Shown: positions 34,242 through 47,044 of the stretch, piece by piece
Numbering within the stretch: position 1 is the first letter of the stretch
Layout of the letters: the number at the start of each line of letters is the position of its first letter
NCBI GenBank assembly: GCA_963585895.1
Contig: OY757904.1
Coordinates: 90,763,141-90,827,140 of the forward strand
Reading direction: 5' to 3'
Origin: Sepioteuthis lessoniana
Lineage: Eukaryota; Mollusca; Cephalopoda; Myopsida; Loliginidae
DNA length: 64,000 nucleotides
The notes under the pieces: model-generated
Told to the model about the DNA's origin: nothing
The model's input: only the letters and a program-made list of their open reading frames with translations
The model's database searches: none
Program-made: the position numbers and the translations under genes

Positions 34242-34263
34242 CTTCCTTTTGTTTGGGGGCACT
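34242..34263 (-). CDS. 22-nt microexon inside Calx-beta domain 1
   Basis: The acceptor is a long T tract ending acctcag and the donor is gtaagat. The 22 nt complete the split codon of the previous exon (CA+A, Gln) and add VPPNKRK, ending in phase 0. Skipping it would shift the frame, so it is needed in this transcript unless replaced by another exon. It adds a basic segment to a loop between two beta strands, and with the following exon it forms KRKNSKR, which matches a basophilic-kinase motif. Confidence 0.75.
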
Positions 34264-34719
34264 CTGAGGTAAAAAAAAAAAAAGAAAGATATATGAATGC
34301 AACGGAAAATAAAATCAAATTTGAATGTGTCATGCAGTTTACTGTGTGAGACAGTTCAATCTAATGAATGTAACTTCAGTATAAAGATCATTGATTTATC
34401 AGAGCAATGTGAGATGCATTTATTGTAAATAGCTCAGCTAAACAATAGAATTATTTACACCAACTGCATCTTATGATGTTCCAATCTTTACTATAAGATT
34501 TTATGATCCATAGCGAAGGCTCTTTATGACTAGATCTAAGTTTTTCTAAATACTAACTAAATAAATCTCAGCACTTACAAGAAACGAAGAGAGTTACGAG
34601 CCTAATGTTTTCATAGCTTTGCACGGAAATATTCTACGTATCAGTGACTTCCGTATTCAATCTTAGGAAATCTTACTGGCTACATCCAAAAGGAATGTTG
34701 TGATGATTAGATATTGTCC

Positions 34720-35035
34720 AATAATTTAGCTGATAAAATCCAGTTAGAAGCCCGATGTTTATAAAATCAAGTAAGGTCTGCATATTCAGAATCCAGTAGA
34801 AGCCTGCATTTATAAAACCAAGAAGGTCTGCATTAATAAAATCAAGTAAGAAGGTATGCCTTTATAAAATCAGGTAAGAAGACCTGCATTCATAAAATCC
34901 AGTAAGAAGGCCTGCATTTATAAAATCTAGCAAAAAGGTCTTCATTTATAAAATCCAGTAAGAAAGCTAGTCAGGTCAACATTTATAAAATAAAATAAAA
35001 AGACCTGCATTTATAAAATCAAGTGATTTATTAAT
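34720..35035. repeat. 28-bp minisatellite, about ten degenerate units
   Basis: The units read ataaaatccagtaagaagg cctgcattt with small indels. It begins 457 bp on the upstream-intron side of the 22-nt microexon. Confidence 0.9.
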
Positions 35036-35249
35036 TTATTATAAGAAAATCAGAATGCAGCTTGAACTTAATATCGAAGTGTTATTTAAGTAGTTCAGTT
35101 GTGCGTATTTACACAATATTTTAGCAGCGATAACGTTGCGCCACCAGTTGCTCTACACATTATTTAGCAAAAAGCCAAATAATTTTATTGTAGCCTAAAT
35201 TTCATATTAACTTTAAAAAATCATTTTTTTTATTTGATCTGATTTGGTT

Positions 35250-35485
35250 TGGGTTTTTTTTTGTTTAATGGCATATCAACCTTCATAAGTTATTTAATGC
35301 CAAAGCCATCTATGTAGAAGGGCAATAGCGGTACTATTTTGAGCTGTAGTTAAGAGGATAAAGTAGTTCATAAATCCTTTTTTATCTATTTCCTAGACAA
35401 CCAGTGAATCTGTTGGGTTCCCATAGTAACAACTGTCCATGATGATATTTATGCTTCTGTTCAAAAAGGAGTGAAGGATTCTAAT
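35250..35485 (-). repeat. SINE tail and associated repeat
   Basis: aatggcatatcaaccttcat and ttatttaatgccaaagccat are the inverted tail of the SINE seen at 42770. The section 35418-35485 (gggttcccatagtaacaact gtccatgatgatattta) also matches 47680-47745. Confidence 0.5.
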
Positions 35486-36109
35486 TAATATTTCATAGTT
35501 ATCCCCATAATATTGAGAATTTGAATGATAAAAATTAAAATTTACAAAGAATGCAAACCATGAAAAACATTATTCAATTGCAAAATGGGTTGGGTATTAG
35601 TTTATTTGGATGCTCCGTTTTTGCTGTGTTTTAATTGTATATGTGTATTCTCAACTGATTATGTGAATTTTAGTAATATATAGATATATTGATAGTGATT
35701 TGGAAGCGTCTCGTATCAAATAAAAAAATGACAAAAGATTTCATAACATAACATATAAAATTTGCTAAAATTGAAAACGGTTCAGCTTCCGCCTCACTTT
35801 TTCTAGAAAACAGTAATAATTATGTGTCCATAGTAAAGATTACGAGATTACACCTGGATCTGTACATCTGACTTTGGTGAATGTAGTATCTATGTACTTT
35901 GTCTAAGATCCAAATGTCACTCTCCGCAATCTAGTAAGGATCTGTAAACTTTATCCATGATCAAAATGCCGATCTGAGAGACATCGAAAGAGTATTTTTT
36001 AAAATCTAGATTTGCCTGAAAAAATAAGGTGTAAATTACGAGTGTTTAAGAAATATATACTTTATATAGATTAACAAGAAAGCGTGTTTTGAATTTATCT
36101 TGTGTTCTG

Positions 36110-36245
36110 AGTTAAAAGCCTGGACATTTGATTCTTGATGACGTGGACAGGTTAGATGGTACGCACGAACCAGACCAGGCAGCAGATGCTTTGGGGACTG
36201 GTGACCGTCTTGTGGGTGAAGAAAATCAACAAAAACCAACATATA
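36110..36245. other. GC-richer patch of unknown origin
   Basis: From gcctggacatttgattcttg to gtcttgtgggtgaag. The plus frame reads DDVDRLDGTHEPDQAADALG and the minus frame RSPVPKASAAWSGSCVPSNL. Base composition differs sharply from the intron around it. No acceptor and donor fit the phase needed for a cassette exon. A processed or repeat fragment is possible. Confidence 0.3.
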
Positions 36246-36698
36246 GAACTTTTTTGTTTGTTTGTTTCCTTTGGATTTCTTGGAAGGATATCGAAAAAAG
36301 AAAAAAGATGAAAAGCAAGCAACGTTTTGCAATCAGGTTATCTCTGGTGTTCTTCAAAATTTTTCGATCTTAGTTGGCTGTCCATTTAAGCCATACCTAC
36401 CACTTCAGTACTCTGTTCATTACCAAGTTCGTAATTTCTCAGGTTTGCGGCTCCTCTGCTCAGCGATTAAATTTTCGAACCAAAATATATGTATAATCCT
36501 TGAATTAAGTTGATGTCCTGTAATACATGTAGGGTAGTATATTTATATATACAAATTATTTTTAACAATAAACATCTTTGTCTAATCACCTAGTTTTGGT
36601 AGTTTTTAAAACCATGATTGTGGTGTCATAACTAACCTTGATTACATGATGTAATTCAATGAGAATGTGAAGGAGACAATGAAATATAATCTACTTAC

Positions 36699-36786
36699 TG
36701 TAAGGCTCTGGCAAAGAGTACGTCTACTTCTAAAAGTCCTCCTCCCTCGAAGACGCTGTATTTTTCCGATGCAAAGAGGAAGTAAC
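36699..36786 (-). CDS. Calx-beta domain 1, first strands (88-nt exon)
   Basis: The acceptor tttgatgcag and donor gtaagtag flank an 88-nt exon, read with two nucleotides of a split codon at each end. It encodes YFLFASEKYSVFEGGG and LLEVDVLFARAL. The F.F....Y.V.E..G..EV.V...R pattern is the A and B strand signature of Calx-beta domains as seen in NCX CBD1. The next coding piece is the 22-nt exon at 34242-34263. Confidence 0.85.
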
Positions 36787-37288
36787 CTGCATCAAAATTA
36801 AGCAAAAAGAAAAGCAAAATCATGAATGATGGTAATCTTATTATAATTTGAAAAATGCCCATTCGCCCGTATTCAAAGACTCCGCCATTTTTGGTTCAAT
36901 TTCAATCAAACGTACAGAAATTGTTATATTCGTCTCTGAAAATTTTATACTTTTCTTTTGGAACTTTTTCATTATTCAAGAAAAGGCAAATTAAAAAGTA
37001 AAATAGAGAAGTGTTTCTAGATTGTGGTGGCGAATTTGATTACAATCCAGTTTTGCATTATATGTACTTTGTTCATAAAGAATTCACTTCAGACCCCTTC
37101 CACTCGCTTTGACTTTAAAACTTAAATTATAGTTATTTCCATACAAATTCGATGAAACTACATTGGAAATAGATTTTTCATACAAAAATAGGTACCTCAG
37201 TGGCTGTATGAACGCAGACTTTTGGAAAAGAATTTTTAACACCTGATAAAAGCATCCATAAACGTGTGAATTTTGATTTTATCATTGA

Positions 37289-37289
<1 letters not shown>

Positions 37290-37352
<63 letters not shown>
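37290..37352. repeat. (TG)n microsatellite
   Basis: About 30 TG units. 37353-39060 is very AT-rich intron with poly(A)-like runs and nothing else identified. Confidence 0.97.
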
Positions 37353-37353
<1 letters not shown>

Positions 37354-39061
37354 TGTAGTTATCAAGAATAAATATGGGAGAAATTTCAGAGACATGTTTT
37401 GTTACCAAGTTAAATATAATTAAGGTTGTGTAAATAAAATGAAATAAAAAAAAAGATCCGTTAAATCATCTTTATCTGACGCTTACCTAATTTTTAGGTA
37501 TATTCAGATTAAAATTTTTGCTGACGAAAAAAAATTGTTTTTCGTTTCTTTTTTCTTCTTTTTTTAAATTAAATAATTTCAGAAATTATCCTTCTTGTAA
37601 AGCCCAGAAAAAACCTTTGAATGAAGTTTCTAAATTCGAATTAGATATCTAAAATATATTGCATAAAAAATTCAAAATTCCGCGTTCATAAACTAAACAT
37701 ATTTTAGTTCGCAGGTCCAGATTTTAAATCCGAAGTAATAATGTAATCATTATAAATATCTTCAGCCGAAAGAGTTACCAATAAACTCAATTAGTAATGT
37801 TTAATTAACTGTGAATCACATTTTAGTGAGACAATTTTCTCAATTAAAAATTTAGGACGAACTTATAATTACAAACGTTAATTGTTTTTATAAAAGATGA
37901 ATCCACATAAAATAGATTTACCAATTTTAAATCTTATATATTATATCATCTTATGAAGTTAACATTCTTCTGTGAAAATTTAATGAGGAATTTTGTTGAG
38001 AAACATTTTTCAGATAAAAATATTTTGGAGACTTATATTGTTTTAGAGAGAAAAGGTATATATGCAATTATAATCTATAAAAATAAAAAAATAAAATTGT
38101 CATAAAAATGAATTAATAAATTAAGTAAATGTAATTAAGTATGAAAAAGCTTTTAAGTTTATGTAAATTACGTGTTTTTAAGGTAAAATACGAATTAATA
38201 TCATAAAATAGATCTAACAGATGAGTAAATTAAATCAAATCGATAAATAATCACTTCTTAGAGCTTTAAAAAAGACATCCTTTTTCTCTGAATGTCTAGT
38301 AAATTATTTAATTACTTCCCTTGCAAACCATGGCTTTTAAAGATATCTTTTATTTGAAGGTAATCGGAACAAAAGTGTTGATATTAAAACTTGATTGATT
38401 ATATTTAAAAAAAAAAAAAAGAAAAAAAAGAAGATAAATTTGAAGACTCGCTATTGGAATCATTTCTAGATTTTTTTTATTTATTTACAAAAACCTTCTT
38501 CCTTGGATTAATACAATAATTAGCCATGGAGATTCAGATTATGACGCGAAAACCTTTTTTAGAGCTGTCGTTTTTATTTCATAAATTTTCATGTAAAAAA
38601 AGAATAAAAATACAAATAAAAAGCAAAAACAGTACTGTGTAATAAAATGAAAAGAGCTCTCTAACGCAGGGTTGCCCCCCTTACATCACATAGCCGTTCT
38701 TCGGTTCCTTGTAAATACTCCAATAAACAACTTGTATATCTATTCCGTTTTCGTGTCTTTACCTCTATCTACACAGTAGACAGAGCATTACAGACTGATT
38801 CCGGTTTCAAACTCTTACCGAACTTGAGAGATGAAATATGAGAACGAAGATCGTAACTATATACTTGTGTGTGAATTTATGTTTTTGTTTTTATCGTCAC
38901 GAAAAAAATTTGTTCTGAATTTATTTTTGGTCCTAATTTCTTTTATGCTAATGGAAATATTTAATATTTAGTGAAAATTAACGTCCAGTTGAGATTGCAC
39001 TAATTCAAAACTTAATCAAATTTTGACTTTTCCCTGTTTTAAATGATCTTAATCGCTGCAG

Positions 39062-39063
<2 letters not shown>

Positions 39064-39143
<80 letters not shown>
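39064..39143. repeat. (TA)n(TG)n microsatellite
   Basis: About 20 TA units pass into about 20 TG units, close to the left edge of the SINE inverted pair. Confidence 0.97.
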
Positions 39144-39145
<2 letters not shown>

Positions 39146-39194
39146 TACATTTCGAAATAAACTTTGGAACAAGTAAACTCTTGTTTATAAAAAT

Positions 39195-39448
39195 ATATAT
39201 GTAAGTAAAGTTGGCGACCTTAGTCGCGGGTGACCCGAAGGCTCCTTTTTCAATAGCTACTACACCGAGGTGTAGGGGAGGGCGCTACTCCATTCCCTGG
39301 ATTGCTCCACCTTACCCTTGATTCGCAGCTTATAATGCTGAGTGTTAAGCAAGGCGGTATCAAGTACCTTTTTTTGAGTCTTTGGTATGACTCGACCTGG
39401 GATTGAACGCTGATCTCTTGAACCATAGGCTAACATTCTACTCATTTG

Positions 39449-39484
<36 letters not shown>

Positions 39485-39684
39485 CCCAGGTCGAGTCATA
39501 CCAAAGACTCAAAAAATGGTACTTGATGCCTCCTTGCTTAACACTCAGCATTATAAGGTGCGGATCAAGGGTAAAGTAGAGCCATCCAGGGAAGGAGTAG
39601 CGCCCTCCCCTACATCTTGGTGTAGTAGCTATCGAAAAGGGAGCCTTTGGGTTACCCTCGACTATGGTCGCCAACTTTACTTTA

Positions 39685-39735
<51 letters not shown>
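39195..39735. repeat. Inverted pair of SINEs separated by (TA)n
   Basis: The left arm (39200-39395) reads gtaagtaaagttggcgacc to ggtatgactcgacctgggat and continues into a tRNA-like head (minus strand: gtagaatgttagcctatgg, gttcaatcccagg). The right arm (39480-39690) is its inverted copy without the head. (TA)n lies between them (39450-39481) and outside (39688-39732). The arms of about 200 bp can form a hairpin. Confidence 0.9.
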
Positions 39736-39737
<2 letters not shown>

Positions 39738-40356
39738 AAATAAAAGAGTAATTTACATGCTCAATCAAATAATTTTTAAAATTGTTCATTTTTAGAGGTT
39801 ATTAATAAATACAGATGCCATGAATATAAAGAAAAAAAAGAAAAAAAGAAAAAAAAAGGAAAATGTTGATTTACGAATCTTATCGAATACAAAATTAGGA
39901 ATTTATCGAAAATTTATTTTCATTTTTTAATTTCATTCATTAATATATTTATTTATTTATTTATTCTCTCTTTTACTTTTGCTTAGAAATAAGATATCGA
40001 AATGCACAAAATTTTATGATTAAAAAAAATCACTGCTTAATGAACAATATGTAAGTGAGAAGGCATTTAAGAAGAGAAAGGCATTTATGAATTTTATTTT
40101 CTAATTGATTTTTTTAATAAAAGTTATCTTTAAACAATATAAAAACATTTATCAAAATAGGCTTTTTAAAATCATTATTCAAATTAGATATTTTATCACT
40201 GCGAATATGCCATTTATGTTTGTTAATATAAGACACATTGTTCGATGATCGAGTATATCAACAATTTAACATTATGTAGTCCGTTTTGATGTTAGTTTGG
40301 GTGCAGAAATATACAGAGAAATTCGCGCATGTATGCGAATTTTTGTAAGTGTGTGC

Positions 40357-40358
<2 letters not shown>
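39736..40358. other. Intronic stretch without recognised features
   Basis: AT-rich, with A/G-rich runs at 39828-39862. Confidence 0.5.
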
Positions 40359-40359
<1 letters not shown>

Positions 40360-40407
<48 letters not shown>

Positions 40408-40432
40408 CGTGTGTGCGCACGCGCGTACGCGC
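40360..40432. repeat. (TA)n(TG)n with GCGC-rich end
   Basis: A TA tract passes into TG and then alternating GC/GT (gtgcgcacgcgcgtacgcgc), all alternating purine-pyrimidine. Confidence 0.95.
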
Positions 40433-42765
40433 ACAAAGTTAACTTGTTTTCTATTTTTTCAACCCCAAATTTATTAGGTGCGTAAAAGTTGCCTGTGCGT
40501 CTTTTCGATAACTAGTAATTGAATTCACAGTTGAAGACCCGTTTTCCGTAGGAAACTTTTATAGATAGCTAAATTTCAAGAAAATTTCTTCCACCATCGT
40601 AATCAACAATTTAAAAAAATCGTAACTATAATTAGTTTCTTTCTTGGTTTAATAATGTAAAATATTATTCTATCAGCCCCACTTTATAATCATTAATAAT
40701 TATAAGTGTCTTTCTTAATAATGTTATAGTCTCCGAAATGTTCACTATATCATTTGTCAAAATCAGCAAAAATCCTTCATTGGTAAAATCAACAAAATCT
40801 TTTATATAAAACAAACTGGACAGTTCGTTTTATATGAAGTATTTTATTGATTTTGACTAGCAATATTAATTATCATACGATATCAAACTATAAAAATTGC
40901 TTCATTGAAATAAAGAAAGTTATTTGGCAATGAAAGAATGGTATAAAATGACAAACTTATTAAAATACACTATTATTCTCGAAGGGAAAATATTTTCTTC
41001 AAATCAGAGCAGCAATCAATTTTCTTCTCTGCCATTATTTTCTTTGCAAAAGATCAATAAGTTGTATCATAAGTTTAATGATGCACCTTTTTAAATATGA
41101 AATAAAGTAGAAAACAGAAAAATTACGGATTCATATTTCTGAGAAGTCAAATTTTCAATATTTCAAATTACTAACCAGAAGAACATGAATATCATACAGA
41201 ACAGTTGTATATCAGACGGGATATCTGACTCTTGATCTCATCTATATTGGATAGATTAATCTTGAACAAGAAAGGCATTCAAACTTATTTATTCGGGATA
41301 ATTTCTATAAGGTAAAAGAATCTTCACTCTTTCCTATCATTAAGGTCAACTGTTACAACCTGAACCCATTAGGTTCATGGGTCGCCTCGTATCAAAATCC
41401 ACCCTTGAAAAACTTTTATTAAAATAGAACGATACTAACCGATTTTCATTTCATTGACAAATTTGCATGGAGAAATATGTTTTTTTCTCATTGTAATATT
41501 TAAAAGATTTTGCTTTGGATTTAGGTCTGCGTAAGGAACCTAAATTGATACGCCATCCGCAAAACCTCCTGAAGAAGAGAATCATGTATATATAACACTT
41601 AAGTGAAAAGTTTTAAACTATTATTCAAAGAATTTCTGAATTACCAAATTTTAGAGAATTGGAATGTTGCCAAAAATAAATAAATAAATAAAGTGTCATT
41701 TTATTTTTAGCGTTGAGAGAATATAACAAAATAAGTAAATAAAAAATCCCGAAATAATACTGAAACAGAAGATAAAGAAAAATAAATAAGTCCCATGCAC
41801 CCACGCATAACTGAACACGCACACACTTATACAGAGAAGTATTCGTGTATTGATTACATATTCTTTACTATATTTGAATGGGTGAAACAGCACCTGATTG
41901 TGACATAATATTGATTATACAGTGTTTCGTTTAATCAATCGACACAAATAAAATCCCTGCCAAGGGCCAAAGTGCTCCCCTACACTTCTGCCTTGGATCA
42001 GAGTGTAGAATCTATATCCGTTGTAATACCAGGGTTATGATGATAAAACTATAAGGTGAAAATAGTTATTAAGATGAGTATAAAAATTGATATTCATTAA
42101 AAATGAATACATGAGAAAATGTATGATTATGTATGATTATTTTATTTTGAAATTGTATCATAATTAAATATAAAATTAAATATTAAATATAATATTCTGA
42201 GCTGCGACAGAAGTGCTTAGGAACTATATTTCAATCCTAGTCAAAATACCTGCATATTACCCTTCTATCTTAAAAGAAATTACACATTGACGAACAAAAA
42301 GACGAAAAGAAAAGATTGCTGTTAATTTTATAGATAAATATGTTGATAGTAATGATTGGCATAAGTCAGGAAATTTGTCAAATTTGAAATTAATTGGTTT
42401 TGTATGAAATTATATGAGAGATATTCCAGTTTGCTTCATAAATACAATAATGAAATGATTCATGAACACTATTTATCAGCTCTTTGTTTTTATTTTATTT
42501 GCTGTTGATGCTGATAATACTTTTCTATTACGTTATCCGTACAACTTTTGATGTACATTTATATATCAATAAAATTCCTTAAGAGGACGAGAAAGTTGTC
42601 TAATATTCCCAGGAAAATTAAAAGCAAAAATAGGAGAGCATGTGTTAGTCGTCAGATTTCAGTAATATTCCCGAAGAGAAGGAGGAATAAAATCTCTCAA
42701 GAAAAATCATCGCCCAGAAAACTAAGAGGATAGAAAAAGTTTTTATGTTAATAATAATCCAAGTT
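40433..42765. other. Intronic stretch, mostly unrecognised
   Basis: A block at 41940-42015 (ccctgccaagggccaaagtg) is more GC-rich and may be an old SINE. 42548-42733 is open but unsupported. Otherwise AT-rich. Confidence 0.45.
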
Positions 42766-42769
42766 TTGA

Positions 42770-42970
42770 GTTCTTTGTTTAATGGCATATCAACGATTGT
42801 AGGTTATTTAATACCAAAGCCATTCTTCAAGAAGAACAGTAGTGATAAAATTTAATCCATAACTAGGGGGATAAGGGTGTTCGTCCGAAAGTGAACGTAA
42901 TAGCGTGACTGGATTTCGAACTCGCTTATTACAACGCTTTAACCTTTATACCACGAGGACACCCCCACCT
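42770..42970 (-). repeat. tRNA-headed SINE
   Basis: On the minus strand the head has an A-box-like tggtataaaggttaaagcg and a B box, gcgagttcgaaatcc. The tail ends aataacctacaatcgttgat atgccattaaac. Same family as 47680-47935 and 63700-63925. Confidence 0.65.
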
Positions 42971-44465
42971 CAACAATATTAGTGCAATACGATAAGTTCT
43001 CGAAGTCTGGCCTTATCCAGGCCTGGCGCTGCAACTGACTAAGTGAAAAAAGAAAAGAAAACAAAAAAAAAAACCCAAAAAAGACCAACAACAGACAAAG
43101 ATTAAGTCCCCAACGTTTCAACAGTTTCCTTTCTTCTTTTTACTATACTGTTAAAGTTTATGAGAGATTTCTTTCAATCAATTAATCCTGACCAGAAGAA
43201 TAATTGTAAAAAGAATTTCAAGTCTTAGTGCTTTTAGTCTAATGAGCACATGCATCCAATAATACCTGACTGAATTATTCAGTATTTACTGAGTGTTTTT
43301 TTTTGTCTGAGACAAGCTCGTCAGAAATCGCCAATCGGTCATTGCAATCTGCTTAATGCGAGGAAAGAGTAGTATCTGTCGAATAAATTACATGTGATGA
43401 GACTGTTATTAACAGAACCCAACTATTACCAGAAAATAAAGGTTTAGCAATATGTACATTGCGCTTTCAGGGCATCTTAATATTAACAGTTCGAAGAATA
43501 ATTTTTCCTAACTATTCAGATCATAATTTCTTTGTATCGTTGGTATTCTGGATTAACATTCCCATCTTGACAGATAACTTCTCTACTTATTTTGTTAGGA
43601 TAGAATCATAAATTGAGGATGAGGTATCATTAAGATCAATCGTTACAGCGTTGGGAGGCGTAGATTATAGATTATATAGTTGTTTAGAGGACCAAAGCAA
43701 ACGTCTTCCTTCCCCCATTGGGATTTTGATCGTCTGTCTGCTACTTCTCTATCGTTTTACTACTATTATGTTCCTGACAAGTTTGTATAAATATACAGCT
43801 TCCTTTGCTATGCCATTCATTAATGTAGTTACCTTCAACATTAGGATGTTTTTATTCTAACTTTCCTTTTAGATATAAACATCCTTGCTATGCAGAGTCA
43901 CCTATCCATAAAATGAGATTGGTATGTTTTCTTTTGCCATAAATACACATTTACAAAACCGGATGAATTAAATAAAATAATCTCAACCTTTCAATCAACT
44001 CCTCTCTTTGGATTGGGACCAGATTATGACCGTATGTTATAGAACCTCAGCGGTATATTCATTTTAGAGGTGAAATTGGCAAAAGCAAACGTTTGCCTGG
44101 TCCTGGGGGTGATTTTGTGCCAGCACCCCCTCTATTATACCAAAGGTGAGACTTAGAGTAATCTGTCGCAGGGACAGAGCAATTTTAGTCTATGCTTTTA
44201 CGTACGCGTGGCTTCCCTCGTTTAACGAACCATATGTCTCAAACTAACACCGTGAGATAGTTTATAAACCAAAAAGATTGTTCTTCCTTTGATGATGCGG
44301 TCTGGTAAATCAACTTTCGATCATGTTAAAACATTAACTATCGTTTGTTTAGGAACACTTGTTCAATCTTAATGGAAGAATATAAGAAAATAGATGAGGC
44401 AGACTTGGAAATCATTACAGATATTCTTTTTATCTTATACTGAATTGCGTCATCTGAATTGAGAC
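42971..44465. other. Intronic stretch without recognised features
   Basis: No supported gene. A block at 43980-44180 is GC-richer and unassigned. Confidence 0.45.
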
Positions 44466-44466
44466 A

Positions 44467-44467
<1 letters not shown>

Positions 44468-44562
<95 letters not shown>
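44468..44562. repeat. (TC)n(TA)n compound microsatellite
   Basis: About 21 TC units pass through tgtc into about 23 TA units. Confidence 0.97.
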
Positions 44563-44564
<2 letters not shown>

Positions 44565-45271
44565 TTTTTATTCAATAGTTTTAATAATTGTTCTCAGCTA
44601 CTCTGCGGCTATAATCAACGTTGATCTTCTTGCGAATCAACGTTAGATTTATTTAAAATCAAATCAGTCACCAACAAATTTTTTCTCAGAAACAAGATAG
44701 ATATATTTTTCTACAAATGTTAGCTTTTTTTGTTGGTTGAGTATAACCAGTTTTTGAATTCATGTGGGTAAACAAGCATCCAATCATTTACTAATAATTG
44801 GTATCTTTCAAGTAATATGGTCGTTGTTTTGTAAGTTCTAGTCGGATTAATCCTCTCCTGTTATCTGCCTTTGGCAAGAACGGAAGGTCTGCACCTGCTT
44901 TGATGTGATTCATGATTCATGATTAGAAGCTTTTTCTTTTTTTACCTTTCTATCTATTATCCGTATCTCTTCTCGATTCCAGTGATCATATGAAAAGAGT
45001 ATGTAACAACAGGTATTGTTAAGGTGATAAGAGCTTCAAACTTATTTTTTGCATTTAATTCCTTTTTGTCTATTGCTCTTACTCAAGACATTCTTTTCTC
45101 ACTTATTGCTGCATTTGGATTCATTGTCCTTCATCAATTCCATAATACTTATATACTTCTTCCTGATCTAGTTTGCGAATCACTGCTTCTTTCTTAAGTG
45201 CTAAATACCAATTTGCCTCTTCAAGGTTTCCATAGCATATTTTGTTCAACTAAATTCTATGGTGATATTAC

Positions 45272-45279
45272 AGGGTGAC

Positions 45280-45314
<35 letters not shown>

Positions 45315-45380
45315 GAACCCATATTACTTCTACAAAAATATATGGGTTCTGTTTTTTTTTTGTTGTTTTTTTTGTATTAC
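45272..45380. repeat. Small hairpin with poly(A)/poly(T) arms
   Basis: An A run of about 31 with actgaacccatat is inverted as atatgggttctg followed by a T run. cagggtgacc at the left edge resembles a Tc1-like terminus. Confidence 0.7.
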
Positions 45381-46130
45381 TAAATTACTTTACAGTTGTT
45401 GATAACCCCGCTTGTTCATTATCACTTTTGGTAACAGTTTTAAGTTTTCTATGTAGATTAAGGGATTGTTGAATCTATCAGATATATAATATCTATAACC
45501 TGCATAATTTAGTTAATTTAATATGGGTATTATTTACGCAATACAGTACAACAGAAGCGAGAGTCTTCTTGAAATATTCCTCTCTTTCTTTGTATATTAT
45601 CTCGTCTAATTTAACCATTAAGGTGGATAAGGATTCGAGTAGTATTCCATCGTTTCGTACTAGATTTTTTTAAATTAATGAGAGGAGGTGATATTTTCAC
45701 TAATTTCATTGTGTTCATGATTCTGTCATGTGAAACGCTAACAAAGGCTTGAATTGATATTTTTCGAACAGCGGTTTTCCAATAACATCTGGTTGATCAG
45801 GAGTTGATCTTTGCAACCAAAAACATTTTTGTATCCTTTTTCTCTTTAGGGAAAATGCTGTTTGTTTCAAGGAACTGATATGTTCCTTCAATCAAAATTG
45901 AAAAAATATTTTGTTGGTCACCGATAAAAAATGTGATTGATCGGTAATTTTGAATGCTAAAAGTGGCGATTAAATAAATAATGTTTTGGATTAGGCATTC
46001 TGGGTTTTGGGTTGTTAATAACATACTTTATTTATTGATGAAAAAAGTATTTAACCAAAAGTTAGACACCTTATATAGATTTCCATTCTTTTCTGATTTT
46101 CATTTTTGTGATTTTCAGACAGCCTTTTCG
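45381..46130. other. Intronic stretch without recognised features
   Basis: AT-rich; short open frames only. Confidence 0.5.
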
Positions 46131-46133
46131 TGT

Positions 46134-46557
46134 ATAGGGTGTCTCAAAATAGATGCAACCCATTAATATGATAATGATTTATTACTGAGATAAGCGCAAA
46201 GGCGGTCATATGGAATGCGTCCTGTGAAAAATGCAACCTTTGAGCTAGAGACATCAAATGAAAGTTTTCTTAATTGTTATTATATCAGCTTCTTGGACAT
46301 GCAATTTTCTTTTGAGTCTCTTGTCTCGGTAATAAATCATATAAATGGGTTGCATCTATTTTGAGGCAGTTTTGACTGATTTTGTCTCCAAATAGGCAAG
46401 ATATTTTCCCTCTTTTGTCCAAGGCATTGCGATCAAAGATTAATAGTTCTTATAGTATACTACTTTCAAATCTGAAACAAAAAAGGACGCAACATTATTA
46501 TTGATAGAGTTATTAGCAGTCACATGGGCCCCATGTATATTGAGACACCCTGTACTG
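46134..46557. mobile_element. Tc1/mariner-like MITE pair
   Basis: The left terminus, agggtgtctcaaaatagatg caacccatt, is repeated inverted at 46340-46370 (aatgggttgcatctattttg aggc) and again, more diverged, at the outer right end (attgagacaccctgta, 46540-46557). One 240-bp palindromic element appears followed by a second right end. Confidence 0.65.
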
Positions 46558-46934
46558 CTTTAATATCTATATTACTCCATTCTTGCTTCTTTCTTTCTTT
46601 TTTATCTCGTTGTACTTTGGTTCGGAGTTCTTAATTGATTTGATTGCTTTTCTAATTTTTTTATCATGTCTGATTTTGATCAGTTTTTATCTATCTTCGA
46701 TTTTCATGCGTTTTTTAATTACTTTCCTGATGGTGTTTATTTTCATTTCCTCAATCCCCTTTTTGTCTGTATCTTTTTCTTTATTCATAAACTTACTGTT
46801 TCTGATTTTTATTTTTATTTTCAAGTGTATTATGTATTAATCTTTCATTTTTATCATAATCCAGCATATCAACTAATAAAACCATATCAGCTCAAAATTG
46901 GTTTAAATATTTTAAAAGCAATGATTCGTTTCTT

Positions 46935-47044
46935 GCAATTAGGTCCAGATGTGGACAAACACTAATTATCGATTAGGCCCAGATGTGGACAACAATTAAT
47001 TATCGATTAGGCCCAGATGTGGACAACCACTAATTATCGATTAT
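46935..47044. repeat. Tandem repeat, three units of about 38 bp
   Basis: Units read gattaggcccagatgtggac aaccactaattatc. Confidence 0.92.

Noticed and set aside
36110..36245. A cassette exon of the Calx-beta gene
   Set aside because: No acceptor and donor pair gives the required phase without a stop.
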